64,000 nucleotides of DNA, taken from the NCBI RefSeq assembly GCF_009707955.1, contig NZ_WMDQ01000002.1, forward strand, positions 310,001-374,000, read 5' to 3'. Positions 1-8,200 of the stretch are shown piece by piece. The position numbers were made by a program, and so were the translations under genes. A model generated the notes under the pieces. The model was given only the letters and a program-made list of their open reading frames with translations. It searched no databases and was not told where the DNA came from. The DNA comes from Flavobacterium sp. LC2016-13 (lineage in GTDB: Bacteria; Bacteroidota; Bacteroidia; Flavobacteriales; Flavobacteriaceae). Numbering within the stretch: the stretch's first letter is position 1; each line of letters begins with the position of its first letter.

Positions 1-49
1 GCATAAACTTATGTCTGGTTGAACTTGAATCATCGGAGGAGTTGTCCAT
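1..49 (-). CDS. 5' end of a gene downstream of kaiB (cut by window edge)
   Basis: An ATG on the minus strand at 49-47 opens a frame that stays open to the window edge and begins MDNSSDDSSSTRHKFM. It starts two bases after the kaiB stop codon, so it is almost certainly the third gene of the kaiC-kaiB operon. In Bacteroidota this position is often filled by a PAS/histidine kinase, but only 16 residues are visible and they identify no family. The Ser/Asp-rich opening looks like a flexible N-terminus. Confidence 0.6.
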   Translation of the reverse strand, partial: MDNSSDDSSSTRHKFM

Positions 50-51
50 TT

Positions 52-348
52 TTAAGAGTTTAAGGGTTTGATATTAAGCCCAACAAGTACTCTTTCCTCA
101 TTCGAAAGATCACCAATGATTTTACGAATAGGTTCTGGAAATTTTCTCACCAAAGTAGGTACAGCCAAAATTTGATCGCCTTCGGCCAATTGTGGACTTT
201 TAAGCAAATCGATAATTTCAATGCTGTATTTTCCTTTCAGGTGTTCTTCGGCGTATTTTTTTATGTTTTCAAGCGCCTTGATTGATTTTGGCGTTTGACC
301 CGCTATATAGAGCAGTAATTGCCATTCGGCTACAACTTCTTTCTTCAT
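52..348 (-). CDS. kaiB: KaiB-like circadian/stress oscillator protein
   Basis: This 98-residue protein has the length and thioredoxin-like pattern of KaiB: a first strand LLLYIAG, a helix over about residues 20-35, a strand IEIIDLL, the loop [10 protein letters not shown] with its conserved Pro residues, and a C-terminal [13 protein letters not shown] segment. KaiB binds the CI ring of KaiC and reshapes its activity. Its gene lies 17 bases downstream of the kaiC-like gene on the same strand, so they are likely co-transcribed. No kaiA is visible, as is normal outside cyanobacteria. The family call is secure. A true timing role is not shown, and stress signalling is equally possible. Confidence 0.9.
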   Translation of the reverse strand: MKKEVVAEWQLLLYIAGQTPKSIKALENIKKYAEEHLKGKYSIEIIDLLKSPQLAEGDQILAVPTLVRKFPEPIRKIIGDLSNEERVLVGLNIKPLNS

Positions 349-365
349 TTTACTGCTATTTTTTA

Positions 366-2036
366 TTATTTTTTTGAAGCCAGTTTTTCCTGTAATTCTT
401 CTGTTGCTTTAAGTATACTCAATTCTTCCTCTGCAGATTCGAACTCGTTTTTCAACGCCTCTATATTTGCTTCTAAAACTTTACGTTTACGCTCAATTTC
501 TCTGTCTTTTCGGTTAATTTCATTTTGAAGTTTAATATCCGAAATTGTTTTCTTGAACTGATGAGATTTTCTTGCAGCTCCCGTAAGTATTCCTTGTGGA
601 CCCAATTCTACATCCAGTAATTCTATTCCGTTATTGGTAATTACAAATTCTCTTACCTGGTTAGAATGTCCCATTCCTCTTGATTTTACAATAAAAATTC
701 CACGGTTTCTTTCCCCAATTCCTTCCATATCGCGCACCGTAATCCAGGTATCTACCAATGAAGAAACAGATTCTTCTGCAAGGTCAGGTCTGAAATTATC
801 AGTTTGTTTATTTAAAGAAGTAAAAAGTGCCGTAATATTATTGGCTTTGAGCATATCTATAAGCCTTACCAGCATCGAACGAACTTCCTGCTCGCTGCCA
901 ACGGTAATAAGATTGCTTATAGGATCTATAATTATAGTTGTTGGATTAAACTCCTTAATCAATTTTCTAAGGGTAAGCAAATGCAGCTCCAGACCATTTA
1001 ATGACGGACGTGAAGAGTGAATTTGTAATGTACCGTTGTCAAGATGTTTTTGAAGATTAACATTTATCGATTTCATGTTGCGAACCAATTGCTGTGGCGA
1101 TTCCTCAAAAGCAAAATAAATAGTTCTTTCGTTTTTTTCACATTGCTTGTCAGCAAAATAAGACGCTATGGTTGTTTTGGCTGTACCGGCAGTTCCTGAA
1201 ACTAAAATATTGCTTCCGCGGTAAAATCCTCCACCCTGAAACATATCGTTTAATCCCGGAACTCCTGTCTCGATTATATCAGAAGAAACTTCATTATCAA
1301 GTTTAAGCGATGTAATTGGTAATACAGAAATTCCTTCTTCATCAATAAGAAACGGATATTCGTTTGTTCCGTGAGTTGATCCTCTGTATTTTACAATACG
1401 AAGTCTTCTGGTAGAGACCTGCTCGATAACACGATGATCCAGAACAATAACGCAATCTGAAACATATTCTTCTAATCCCTGACGGGTTAAAGTTGCTTCG
1501 CCACGTTCTCCTGTTATAATTGCTGTAACGCCTTTTGTTTTTAGCCAGTGAAATAATCTTCGCAATTCAGCTCTAAGAATTGCCTGATTATCTAAACCGG
1601 AAAATAAAGATTCAACAGTATCTAATACTACTCTTGTTGCTTTTATTGAATCTATAGCATGTCCTAACCTGATGAATAAACCATCAAGATCGTATTCGCC
1701 CGCTTCTTCAATTTCAGATCTTTCGACCCTAACGTAATCTACTACGAGTTTTTTTTCAGCTTTAAGCTGTTCAAGGTCGAAACCAAGTGATTTAACATTT
1801 AAGGTAAGGTCAGCCGAAGGTTCTTCAAAAGACATGAAGACTCCGGGTTCATTATATTCAGTTATGCCTTTAATAAGGAACTGCATTGACAATAAGGTCT
1901 TTCCGCATCCGGCTCCACCACAGATTAAAGTAGGGCGCCCTTTCGGGAATCCTCCATCAGTAATCTCATCTAGGCCATCTACTCCGGTAGGAGTTTTGGG
2001 AAATATAAAACTATGTGATTTTTCTTTTTCTTGCAC
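366..2036 (-). CDS. kaiC: KaiC-like double RecA-fold ATPase/kinase
   Basis: This 556-residue protein has two KaiC domains. CI carries the P-loop GGAGCGKT (residues 40-47) and the catalytic Glu pair 71-72. CII carries the P-loop GTAGTAKT (281-288) and the Glu pair 311-312. The segment [10 protein letters not shown] (422-431) aligns by eye with the autophosphorylation site of cyanobacterial KaiC, giving Ser425-Ser426 in place of Ser-Thr. Residues from about 495 to the end form a charged coiled-coil tail. The start is GTG at 2036; no in-frame ATG lies upstream, and a good promoter sits just before it. It is the first gene of an operon with kaiB and a third gene. KaiC-like proteins hydrolyse ATP, form hexamers and usually signal to kinases. 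Whether this one oscillates is unknown. Confidence 0.92.
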   Translation of the reverse strand: MQEKEKSHSFIFPKTPTGVDGLDEITDGGFPKGRPTLICGGAGCGKTLLSMQFLIKGITEYNEPGVFMSFEEPSADLTLNVKSLGFDLEQLKAEKKLVVDYVRVERSEIEEAGEYDLDGLFIRLGHAIDSIKATRVVLDTVESLFSGLDNQAILRAELRRLFHWLKTKGVTAIITGERGEATLTRQGLEEYVSDCVIVLDHRVIEQVSTRRLRIVKYRGSTHGTNEYPFLIDEEGISVLPITSLKLDNEVSSDIIETGVPGLNDMFQGGGFYRGSNILVSGTAGTAKTTIASYFADKQCEKNERTIYFAFEESPQQLVRNMKSINVNLQKHLDNGTLQIHSSRPSLNGLELHLLTLRKLIKEFNPTTIIIDPISNLITVGSEQEVRSMLVRLIDMLKANNITALFTSLNKQTDNFRPDLAEESVSSLVDTWITVRDMEGIGERNRGIFIVKSRGMGHSNQVREFVITNNGIELLDVELGPQGILTGAARKSHQFKKTISDIKLQNEINRKDREIERKRKVLEANIEALKNEFESAEEELSILKATEELQEKLASKK

Positions 2037-2058
2037 GATATAAAATATTCTATTTACT

Positions 2059-2091
2059 CAAATATACGTTTTCCTAAAAGACTTTCAAAAA
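2059..2091 (-). promoter_or_regulatory. Bacteroidota-type promoter of the kaiC-kaiB operon
   Basis: Read on the minus strand, TTTTTG (2091-2086), a 19-base spacer and TATATTTG (2066-2059) match the Bacteroidota consensus TTTG-N19/21-TAnnTTTG. Transcription would begin near 2052, about 16 bases before the GTG start of kaiC. Confidence 0.65.
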
Positions 2092-2205
2092 TTATTTATT
2101 AAGATTTAACAGATGTTTAATGAAAATTAATAAGATTTTAGAAATATTCGCGACCAAAAAACGCAAAAGATGAGAAAAATAGTTAAAAAATAAAAATATT
2201 AACTT

Positions 2206-3441
2206 TTATCGATCAAGTTGGTCAATATTTTTGCGAATAATATTTTTATCGGAAGTTGTTTTGGCTAAGCCAATTGCAGTTTCAAAATATTGACGTGCTT
2301 TTTTGTTATCAACGTCAGTATATAAATTTCCAAGTAAGGAATAGTAAAAATGATTGTCGGTTAAATTTAGTTTTTCAGCTTCAACAATCGCTTCTTGTTT
2401 GTTTTTTGCTTTAGATAAAGCATAAGTTCTGTTTAAAGCTACAATTGGAGAATACTCCAAAATAATCAGATTGTTGTAAAGCTCTAAAATATGCTGCCAC
2501 TTTTCGGTAGTATCTTTTTTCTGTGTATGCCAATAAGCGATTCCGGCTTCTAAATGGTATTTTGAAAGTGTATTTCCTGTAGAAGATTTACTTAAAAAAT
2601 AAATTCCTTTATCGATTAATTCCTGATTCCAAAGTAATTCATCCTGATCCTGATAAAGAATAATTTCGCCACTTTCAGTTGTTCGGGCTTCAAATCTTGA
2701 AGAATGAAAACACATTAATGCCATTAATGCATTAGTAGCAGGCAAATTGGTAGCTTCATTTTGAATTAGCAAATAAGCAAGACGCATCGCTTCTGTACAA
2801 AGATCTTTGCGTAAAGTAGTATTTTGCGAAGTAGAATAGTAACCTTCGGAATAGAGGAGATAAATGGTTTTAAGAACCGTTTCTATTCGGTCTTGTACCT
2901 GTGTTGCGCTCGGATTTTGAATTTTGATATTTTCTTCCTTTAGTTTTTCCTTAGCGCGATTAATTCTTTTATAAATCACCTCTTTGTTAGAAAGAAAAGC
3001 ATCTGCAATTTCATTTATTCCAAAACCACACAATAAGTTCAGTGCAAGCGCAATTTGTGCTTCGTCAGAATTACAGGGATTACAAACCGTAAATATCATC
3101 GCCAACTGGCTGTCGGCAATATTTTTTTCGGATAAATCGATTTCCGTTTCAGGATTGTTTAGTGGGGTATTGTATTTTATTTCAGAAACAATTTTCTTTT
3201 CAAAAATATCATTTCTCTTAAAGTGATTTTTGGTTTTGTTTTTTGCCACGGTATAAAGCCAGGCTGTAGGATTTTCGGGAATTCCTTTTATAGCCCAGGT
3301 TTCTGAAGCCGCCAGAAAAGTATCACTCACAATATCTTCGGCAATTTCGATATGATAAATGCCAAACAGATTACAAAGTACAGAAACGATTTTTTGGTAT
3401 TCGGTTCTGAATAAATTGGGGATGAGTTCCTGGTTGTTCAT
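2206..3441 (-). CDS. ECF42-type RNA polymerase sigma factor with C-terminal TPR-like domain
   Basis: At 411 residues this is about twice the length of a plain ECF sigma factor. Residues 1-90 form sigma region 2 (EDIVSDTFLAASETW, then PENPTAWLYTVAKNK). Residues about 105-170 form region 4 (NEIADAFLSNKEVIYKRINRAK). The remainder is the DUF6596/TPR-like extension of the ECF42 group, with the typical AMRLAYLL and NRTYALSK helices. ECF42 genes are usually linked to YCII/DGPF genes, and one follows here at 3610-3957. The extension is thought to replace an anti-sigma factor as the control element. The start is ATG at 3441. The family call is strong; the target genes are unknown. Confidence 0.9.
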   Translation of the reverse strand: MNNQELIPNLFRTEYQKIVSVLCNLFGIYHIEIAEDIVSDTFLAASETWAIKGIPENPTAWLYTVAKNKTKNHFKRNDIFEKKIVSEIKYNTPLNNPETEIDLSEKNIADSQLAMIFTVCNPCNSDEAQIALALNLLCGFGINEIADAFLSNKEVIYKRINRAKEKLKEENIKIQNPSATQVQDRIETVLKTIYLLYSEGYYSTSQNTTLRKDLCTEAMRLAYLLIQNEATNLPATNALMALMCFHSSRFEARTTESGEIILYQDQDELLWNQELIDKGIYFLSKSSTGNTLSKYHLEAGIAYWHTQKKDTTEKWQHILELYNNLIILEYSPIVALNRTYALSKAKNKQEAIVEAEKLNLTDNHFYYSLLGNLYTDVDNKKARQYFETAIGLAKTTSDKNIIRKNIDQLDR

Positions 3442-3495
3442 GTAAAGGTTAAAAGGCTAATTTAAGATAAATTCTAATTGTATTTAACGCAGTTT

Positions 3496-3585
3496 GTGTC
3501 ATTTCGACCGAAGGGAAAAATCACATAACGGATTCACGGTTCGTTGCTCTCTGGATGTGATTTCTCTCTCCGGTTGAAATGACAC
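3496..3585. repeat. Palindromic repeat, GTCATTTCGA family, copy 1
   Basis: This 90-bp element begins GTGTCATTTCGACCG and ends with GAAATGACAC, giving terminal inverted repeats. An inner pair, AATCACAT and ATGTGATT, brackets the core GTTCGTTGCTCTCTGG. Related copies lie at 30666-30751 and 33775-33886. It is non-coding and resembles a MITE or REP-type element. It lies between the sigma factor and the DGPF gene. Confidence 0.85.
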
Positions 3586-3609
3586 ACCTTTATCTAAAAT
3601 CCAAAAAAT

Positions 3610-3957
3610 CTAAACCGCCATTCTTATTTCCACATTTCCACCCAAATTCAAAATTGGGCATTCCTGTGCAATTGCAGCCGCTTCATCGTAATCTTTTGCT
3701 TTTATGATAATCAGTCCGCCAATAGATTCTTTAATCTCTACAAAAGGCCCGTCAGTGATTCCTTTGCTTTTGCTTACCACTTTTCCTTCGCCATCCCAAC
3801 GTTGCAAAGGTCTTGCAAGTTTATCCTGAGCGGCAAGGCCTCCAAACCAGTTTTGCCATTGTTTAAAGTGTTGTTGCATTTCTTCCGGAGAAGGCTGTAT
3901 TTCTTTTGATGTAAAATCTCTTCTGAAAATTAATATGAACTCATTCATTTTTTTCAT
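3610..3957 (-). CDS. YCII-related DGPF-motif protein, partner of ECF42
   Basis: This 115-residue protein has the ferredoxin-like YCII fold signature: an opening EFILIFRRDF strand, the segment QHFKQWQNWFGGL, the defining motif TDGPFVEIKESIGG (about residues 68-81), and a closing strand with AIAQECPIL and NVEIRMAV. DGPF proteins are regularly encoded next to ECF42 sigma factors, as here. They are presumed enzymes or ligand binders without a settled activity. The start may be the first ATG (3957) or Met4. It is probably transcribed with the sigma factor, although a repeat element lies between them. Confidence 0.88.
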   Translation of the reverse strand: MKKMNEFILIFRRDFTSKEIQPSPEEMQQHFKQWQNWFGGLAAQDKLARPLQRWDGEGKVVSKSKGITDGPFVEIKESIGGLIIIKAKDYDEAAAIAQECPILNLGGNVEIRMAV

Positions 3958-4068
3958 TTTTTATACGTTGTCAATTATCATTTATAAATTGTTTATAAGG
4001 ATAAAAGGCTGTTTTTTATAAAGATAAAATTACTCTTTTACCAGATATAAAAAACAGCCTTGATTTAT

Positions 4069-4521
4069 TTATCCAAATTGTCCCACTCTGTAAGTTCCCG
4101 GAGTATTAGGGAAAGCAAGATTAAAACGGTTCCAGGTATTAATTGTCGTAATTGCCAAAGTAAGATCAATTAATTCTTCATCAGAAAATTCATTTTTTGC
4201 TTCATTATAAACTTCATCAGTAACATGACAAGCCGTTACAGCTTCGGCGTAAGCCAATGCAGCTCTTTCTTTAGCAGTATAATATGGAGTTTCTCTCCAG
4301 GCGCTTAAACCAAATAAACGTTGTGGAGTTTCTCCTGTTGCTAAAGCTTCTTTTGAGTGCATGTCTAAACAATATGCACAGCTATTAATTTGAGATACTC
4401 TGAAATCTACTAAATCTACCAAAGATTTTTCAAGTCCTGATTTTTTTAAATACGCGCTGATTCCAAATAAAGTACTTAACGCTTTTTGACCTTTTTCGAA
4501 TGCATTGATTCTAGTTTCCAT
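4069..4521 (-). CDS. Carboxymuconolactone decarboxylase / AhpD-like protein
   Basis: This 150-residue all-helical protein carries the AhpD-type redox motif with Cys48, Cys51 and His55 (NSCAYCLDMH), preceded by the usual acidic helix. Proteins of this family are alkylhydroperoxidase-like disulfide reductases, or decarboxylases when the cysteines are absent. The intact CxxC favours a peroxidase-like or thiol-redox role. It is followed on the same strand by the DGPF gene and the ECF42 sigma factor. ECF42 loci often include AhpD-like genes, so it may belong to that regulon. The substrate is unknown. Confidence 0.88.
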   Translation of the reverse strand: METRINAFEKGQKALSTLFGISAYLKKSGLEKSLVDLVDFRVSQINSCAYCLDMHSKEALATGETPQRLFGLSAWRETPYYTAKERAALAYAEAVTACHVTDEVYNEAKNEFSDEELIDLTLAITTINTWNRFNLAFPNTPGTYRVGQFG

Positions 4522-4622
4522 CTTGTATAATTTTTAAATGTTATACCCTAATGACAACTGAACTTTCAGGATTGGACAAAATTTATAAAAAAAAATGAAA
4601 AAAAATTCAGATCTAAAAAAAA

Positions 4623-4759
4623 GAACGCGGATGACACAAATTCGCTAAAGCGAAAACGCGGATAAAAACAGATTTTTTCTTTTAGTTATCAATATTAAAG
4701 CAATAAAAAATCCGTTTTTATCCGCGTTTTTACGAAGTAAATCTGTATTATCTGTGTTC
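4623..4759. repeat. Imperfect inverted repeat, CGCGGAT family, copy 1
   Basis: The element begins GAACGCGGATGACACA and ends TTATCTGTGTTC. Internal arms pair GATAAAAACAGATTTTTT-like sequence with AAAAAATCCGTTTTTATCCGC. A second copy lies at 19357-19482 with the same landmarks (TTCGCTAAAGCGAA, then TCCGCGTTTTTACGAAGTAA). It is a non-autonomous palindromic element of unknown origin. Confidence 0.8.
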
Positions 4760-4778
4760 AATTTTTTGCACTTTATGT

Positions 4779-4791
4779 GTATACTGTATAC
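4779..4791. promoter_or_regulatory. Short palindrome GTATAC-T-GTATAC
   Basis: A perfect 6-bp inverted repeat with one central base lies about 180 bp upstream of the glycosyltransferase gene. A further GTATAC occurs near 4911. It could be a binding site for a dimeric regulator, but no regulator is encoded beside it. Confidence 0.3.
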
Positions 4792-4973
4792 CAAATGGGT
4801 AAAAATTATACACATAAAATTTTGATAAAATCAGGTAAAACGCTCAATTCCAGTTGAAAAAGATAATGGCATGTTGGTTGCTTAATGAAAAAGTGTGTTT
4901 CTGTATACAAATTCAATAATAACAAAAGAAACCGTTTTTAAGTAAGAGCCATTAGATAAAATAAATACAAAAT

Positions 4974-6437
4974 ATGGAAAGCGAAACAATCATCTCAAAA
5001 CAATTTTATTCTTCAAGTGAAGTAATAAATGCCGAACATTCTTTAAACAATTCCATCTTTCGTATAGATAACGACAAACCAAACAATAATATTGCAAAAA
5101 AATCAAATCCATTTGGATCTTTTGTACTGGCCGGTACATTTGCCTTAATGATAATGGGTGCTTTTTTAGTATATCAATTACAACCGGATTTTGACCAATT
5201 TCAATTAGACAGAATAAATTCGACTTGGGGTTATCCATTTCTTATTTTCACAATGGTGTTGTTCTTTTTTCAAACCGCATCATTTTTATATAACGCCTAT
5301 TTATATCTTCGTTACAAACCTATCGAATCTGTTTCAGATGAGTTATTACCAACTTGTACCGTAATTGTTCCTGCATACAACGAAGGAAAATTAGTTTGGG
5401 ATACTCTAATAAGCTTGGCAGATAGTGATTTTCCGGAACACAAAATGCAATTATTAGCTATTGATGACGGAAGTAAAGACGATACATGGTATTGGATGCA
5501 ACAAGCAAAAATAAAATTAGGAGATCGTTTAACGATTTTTCAACAACCAGAAAACAAAGGAAAGCGTCACGCACTACACCGTGGATTTGAACTTGGTACG
5601 GGAGATATTTTTGTAACCGTAGATAGTGATTCTATCGTAAAAAAAGATACCTTACGTAATTTAGTTACTCCGTTTGTAACAAATGAAAACTGTGGAGCTG
5701 TTGCAGGAAACGTTCAGGTTTTGAATAATAAGAAAGCTGTACTTCCAAAAATGCTAAACGTAAGTTTCGTAATGAGTTTTGAGTTTATGCGCTCTGCAGA
5801 AAGCATGTTAGGTTCTGTATTATGTACTCCGGGCGCTGCGGCGGCTTATCGTAAAACGGCAGTATTTGCATGTCTTGACGAATGGATCAACCAGACTTTT
5901 ATGGGACAGCCATCTGATATTGGTGAAGATCGCGCGATGACCAATATGATTTTAAAACAAGGACAACATGTATTGTTTCAAAGAAATGCTACTGTTTTAA
6001 CAAACGTTCCTGAAGAATATACAGGTTTGTATAAAATGTTCATTAGATGGGCGAGAAGTAATGTTCGTGAAAACATTGCAATGGCAAAATTTGTTTTTAC
6101 AGATTTTAGAGAAGGTTCTAAATTTGGTTCAAGATTATTGCTTATCAACCAATCGCTAAAAATGATGATGTCATATCCGTTTTTGATCTTCATGTTCATT
6201 TTTATTGCAACACATCCGTTATTATTTTTTAGTTCAACACTTGCGAGTATATTAATAATATCAACTTTCCCAGTTATATTTTATGCTAAAAGATATAATC
6301 TGAAAGATTCTCTTTGGGCTTATTCATATAGTGTTTTTTATACTTTTAGTTTATTCTGGATTACGCCATACGCTATTGCAACCGCAAATAAAAGAGGTTG
6401 GTTAACCCGAGGTTTAGCTGAAACGAAACAAAATTAA
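4974..6437 (+). CDS. Membrane glycosyltransferase family 2 (hyaluronan synthase/NodC-like)
   Basis: This 487-residue protein has two N-terminal membrane helices (about 48-68 and 85-110), a cytoplasmic GT2 domain (about 125-365), and three or four C-terminal helices. The GT2 motifs are VIVPAYNEG, IDDGSKDDT, the DxD motif in VDSDS, and GEDRAMTN for the catalytic acid region. The usual (Q/R)xxRW product-site motif reads MFIRW, so its first residue is replaced. Such enzymes polymerise or transfer sugars from nucleotide sugars and extrude the product. No polysaccharide genes lie nearby, so it may act alone. The substrate cannot be told. Confidence 0.88.
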   Translation: MESETIISKQFYSSSEVINAEHSLNNSIFRIDNDKPNNNIAKKSNPFGSFVLAGTFALMIMGAFLVYQLQPDFDQFQLDRINSTWGYPFLIFTMVLFFFQTASFLYNAYLYLRYKPIESVSDELLPTCTVIVPAYNEGKLVWDTLISLADSDFPEHKMQLLAIDDGSKDDTWYWMQQAKIKLGDRLTIFQQPENKGKRHALHRGFELGTGDIFVTVDSDSIVKKDTLRNLVTPFVTNENCGAVAGNVQVLNNKKAVLPKMLNVSFVMSFEFMRSAESMLGSVLCTPGAAAAYRKTAVFACLDEWINQTFMGQPSDIGEDRAMTNMILKQGQHVLFQRNATVLTNVPEEYTGLYKMFIRWARSNVRENIAMAKFVFTDFREGSKFGSRLLLINQSLKMMMSYPFLIFMFIFIATHPLLFFSSTLASILIISTFPVIFYAKRYNLKDSLWAYSYSVFYTFSLFWITPYAIATANKRGWLTRGLAETKQN

Positions 6438-6488
6438 TTACCATAAATATTTACTACTTTAAATTAGAATCTGTTATTTGTTTGAAAG

Positions 6489-6517
6489 ACTCCTGCCCAT
6501 AAAGTAGGAGTTTTTTT
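6489..6517 (+). terminator. Likely terminator after the glycosyltransferase gene
   Basis: ACTCCT (6489-6494) pairs with AGGAGT (6506-6511), followed by a run of seven T. Confidence 0.6.
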
Positions 6518-6670
6518 ATGTACTTGAAGGATTGAGACTGAATATGTTATTATTTGAGAAAAAAAATAAGTTAAGGTACGTATTGCGGATAATTAACTAG
6601 TAGGATATCTATATTTTTGCCTTAAATCCTTAAGAAACGATTATAAATACCCAATAAAACTAAAATACCT

Positions 6671-7048
6671 ATGTCTGATTTTTTAAAACAATTTGGAGAA
6701 GATCTTCAAAAAAATGTTCCTGGCTTTATCGCAGTTTCTGTAGCTGAAATCAAAAGCGGAATGTCATATTACTCACAATCTGTTGTATCTGATTTTGATC
6801 CTGAATTGGCATCTGCATTTAACCTTGAAGTTGTAAAAGCTAAAATGAACGCTATAAAAGCATTGAATTTACAAGGGCAAGTAGTAGATAATGTTATGAT
6901 CACGCTTACATCTCAAATTCATATTCTTGATGTTTCTGATAACGGAGATTATTTTATTTACTTAGCAGTAGATTCTACTAAAGCAAATTTAGGAATGACA
7001 AAATCTATTCTTAATAAATATAAAAAAGAGATTGCCGAAAAATTATAA
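6671..7048 (+). CDS. Small roadblock/LC7-like protein (tentative)
   Basis: This 125-residue soluble protein has no signal peptide. Its order is a helix (FLKQFGEDLQKNVPG), a strand (FIAVSVAEIKSGMSYYSQS), a long helix (SAFNLEVVKAKMNAIKAL), two strands (VVDNVMITLTSQIHILDVS and DYFIYLAVDST) and a C-terminal helix. That is the topology of roadblock/LC7 proteins, which bind small GTPases or act as scaffolds. I do not recognise a closer family. It is flanked by terminators at 6489 and 7068, so it is probably a single-gene unit. No GTPase partner is visible nearby. Confidence 0.6.
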   Translation: MSDFLKQFGEDLQKNVPGFIAVSVAEIKSGMSYYSQSVVSDFDPELASAFNLEVVKAKMNAIKALNLQGQVVDNVMITLTSQIHILDVSDNGDYFIYLAVDSTKANLGMTKSILNKYKKEIAEKL

Positions 7049-7067
7049 CTGTACTTTTTCGTAATTC

Positions 7068-7103
7068 AAAGGGAATATTCAAATTGTGTATTCCCTTTTT
7101 TTT
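7068..7103 (+). terminator. Rho-independent terminator after the roadblock-like gene
   Basis: A perfect 10-bp stem, AAAGGGAATA (7068-7077) with TATTCCCTTT (7089-7098), is followed by T residues. Confidence 0.8.
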
Positions 7104-7128
7104 GTTTCTTTATTTTCACGATTCATAT

Positions 7129-7440
7129 CCGTCTCCCATAGTTTAAACTGCGGGCTATGTTTATTATGATTGCAAACATAACCAATGGTTTTAACCATTG
7201 GAACGCAATATTATCACTATATGTTGTCATAATCCGTCTCCCGCAGTTGAAACTGCGGGCTATATTTATAATGATTGAAAACATTGCCAATGGTTTCAAC
7301 CATTGGGACGCAATATTATCACAATATATTATCATAATCCGTCTCTCGCAGTTTAAACTGCGGGATATGTTTATAATGATTACAAGTATAGCCAATGACT
7401 TCAACCATTGGGACGTAATATATTATGACAATATGTTATA
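7129..7440. repeat. Three tandem 105-bp units, each with two palindromes
   Basis: Units start at 7129, 7234 and 7339, each with CCGTCTC. Each unit contains one palindrome of type CCCGCAGTTTAAACTGCGGG (worn in unit 1 and unit 3) and one of type CCAATGGTTTCAACCATTGG, separated by an AT-rich spacer. Short frames open on both strands here only because the units lack stops; they are not genes. The structure resembles REP/BIME arrays associated with transposases. It ends about 50 bp before the zinc-ribbon gene at 7493. Confidence 0.88.
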
Positions 7441-7492
7441 AAGATCTATAAATATTTATCCTATATTTATTCCGTAAACATAAAGTGCAGCA

Positions 7493-7945
7493 ATGGAATT
7501 ACGTGCGTTTTTCGAAAAATATCCGGACGAAGAAACTTGTATTGAAGAATTTAAGAACAAACGTCTTGAGAATAATTTAGTCTGTAAAAAATGCCAGCAC
7601 AATGTACATTCTTTTAGAAAGGTTGATTTAAAATTTCAATGTAAAAAATGCGGTAACCGAATGAGCCTTCGTTCAGGAACCGTAATGGAGAATTCAAATT
7701 TGCCAATAAAGTACTGGATGATTTGTATTGAATTAATGACATTATCCAAGAGAAAATTCTCGGCACTTCAAATACAATATTTATTAGGACACAAACGCTA
7801 TGAACCAATCTGGTTAATGGTTCAGAAAATAAATTTCGTTATGCGTAAAAGGGATGAAAAATACAAACTTCGGGCATATTCAGAATTCGATCCTGAGTTT
7901 TTAAACGAAATAGAAAAGCTTACGTTTTCAAAAAAGAAAAATTAA
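7493..7945 (+). CDS. Stand-alone IS1595-type zinc-ribbon protein (transposase N-domain)
   Basis: This 150-residue protein opens like IS1595 transposases (FFEKYPDEETCIEEFKNKR). It then has a zinc ribbon with two CxxC pairs (VCKKCQHN and FQCKKCGNR), the segment MSLRSGTVMENSNLPIKYW, and a helix-turn-helix region (SALQIQYLLGHKRYEPIW). The catalytic DDE/DDN domain that normally follows is absent: the frame ends in a Lys-rich tail and no remnant is obvious downstream. It may be a truncated transposase or a domesticated DNA-binding protein. Its position next to the palindromic array suggests a link, which is an inference. Confidence 0.75.
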   Translation: MELRAFFEKYPDEETCIEEFKNKRLENNLVCKKCQHNVHSFRKVDLKFQCKKCGNRMSLRSGTVMENSNLPIKYWMICIELMTLSKRKFSALQIQYLLGHKRYEPIWLMVQKINFVMRKRDEKYKLRAYSEFDPEFLNEIEKLTFSKKKN

Positions 7946-8200
7946 CAGGGAATTAAAGAATTGTTCTATAAAGAAATTTGATGCAAAATTATAATTAATA
8001 GTTAGTAGCTATTGTTAATAATTAAATTATTACATTTGATAGGAAAGAAAATAGATTTAGTGTTAATTTATAAATAATGTCTTATCTGACATCATAAAAT
8101 TTTACAGAGTGAGATCTAAAATTACAGCAAAAACAAAATAGAGAAATTAAATTTGAAAATAACATTTTTCAGACTTATCTCTAAAAATATAATACGACCA

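Larger units (their letters stand above)
4522..4973. other. 452-bp intergenic region between divergent genes
   Basis: No credible gene is visible. The region holds an imperfect inverted-repeat element (4623-4759), a short GTATAC-type palindrome (4779-4791) and the leader of the glycosyltransferase gene, so it should contain two divergent promoters. No clean TAnnTTTG site stands out. Confidence 0.6.

Noticed and set aside
7129..7440. Possible CRISPR array
   Set aside because: Only three units, each 105 bp and similar over its whole length, with internal palindromes and no unique spacers; no cas genes nearby.
7123..7441. Open frames of about 93 residues on both strands
   Set aside because: They exist only because the 105-bp palindromic units lack stop codons in some frames; the encoded peptides repeat with the units.
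8153..8200. TTG-started extension of the first receiver
   Set aside because: The added 16 residues do not fit the receiver fold and an ATG at 8201 lies exactly at the expected start.
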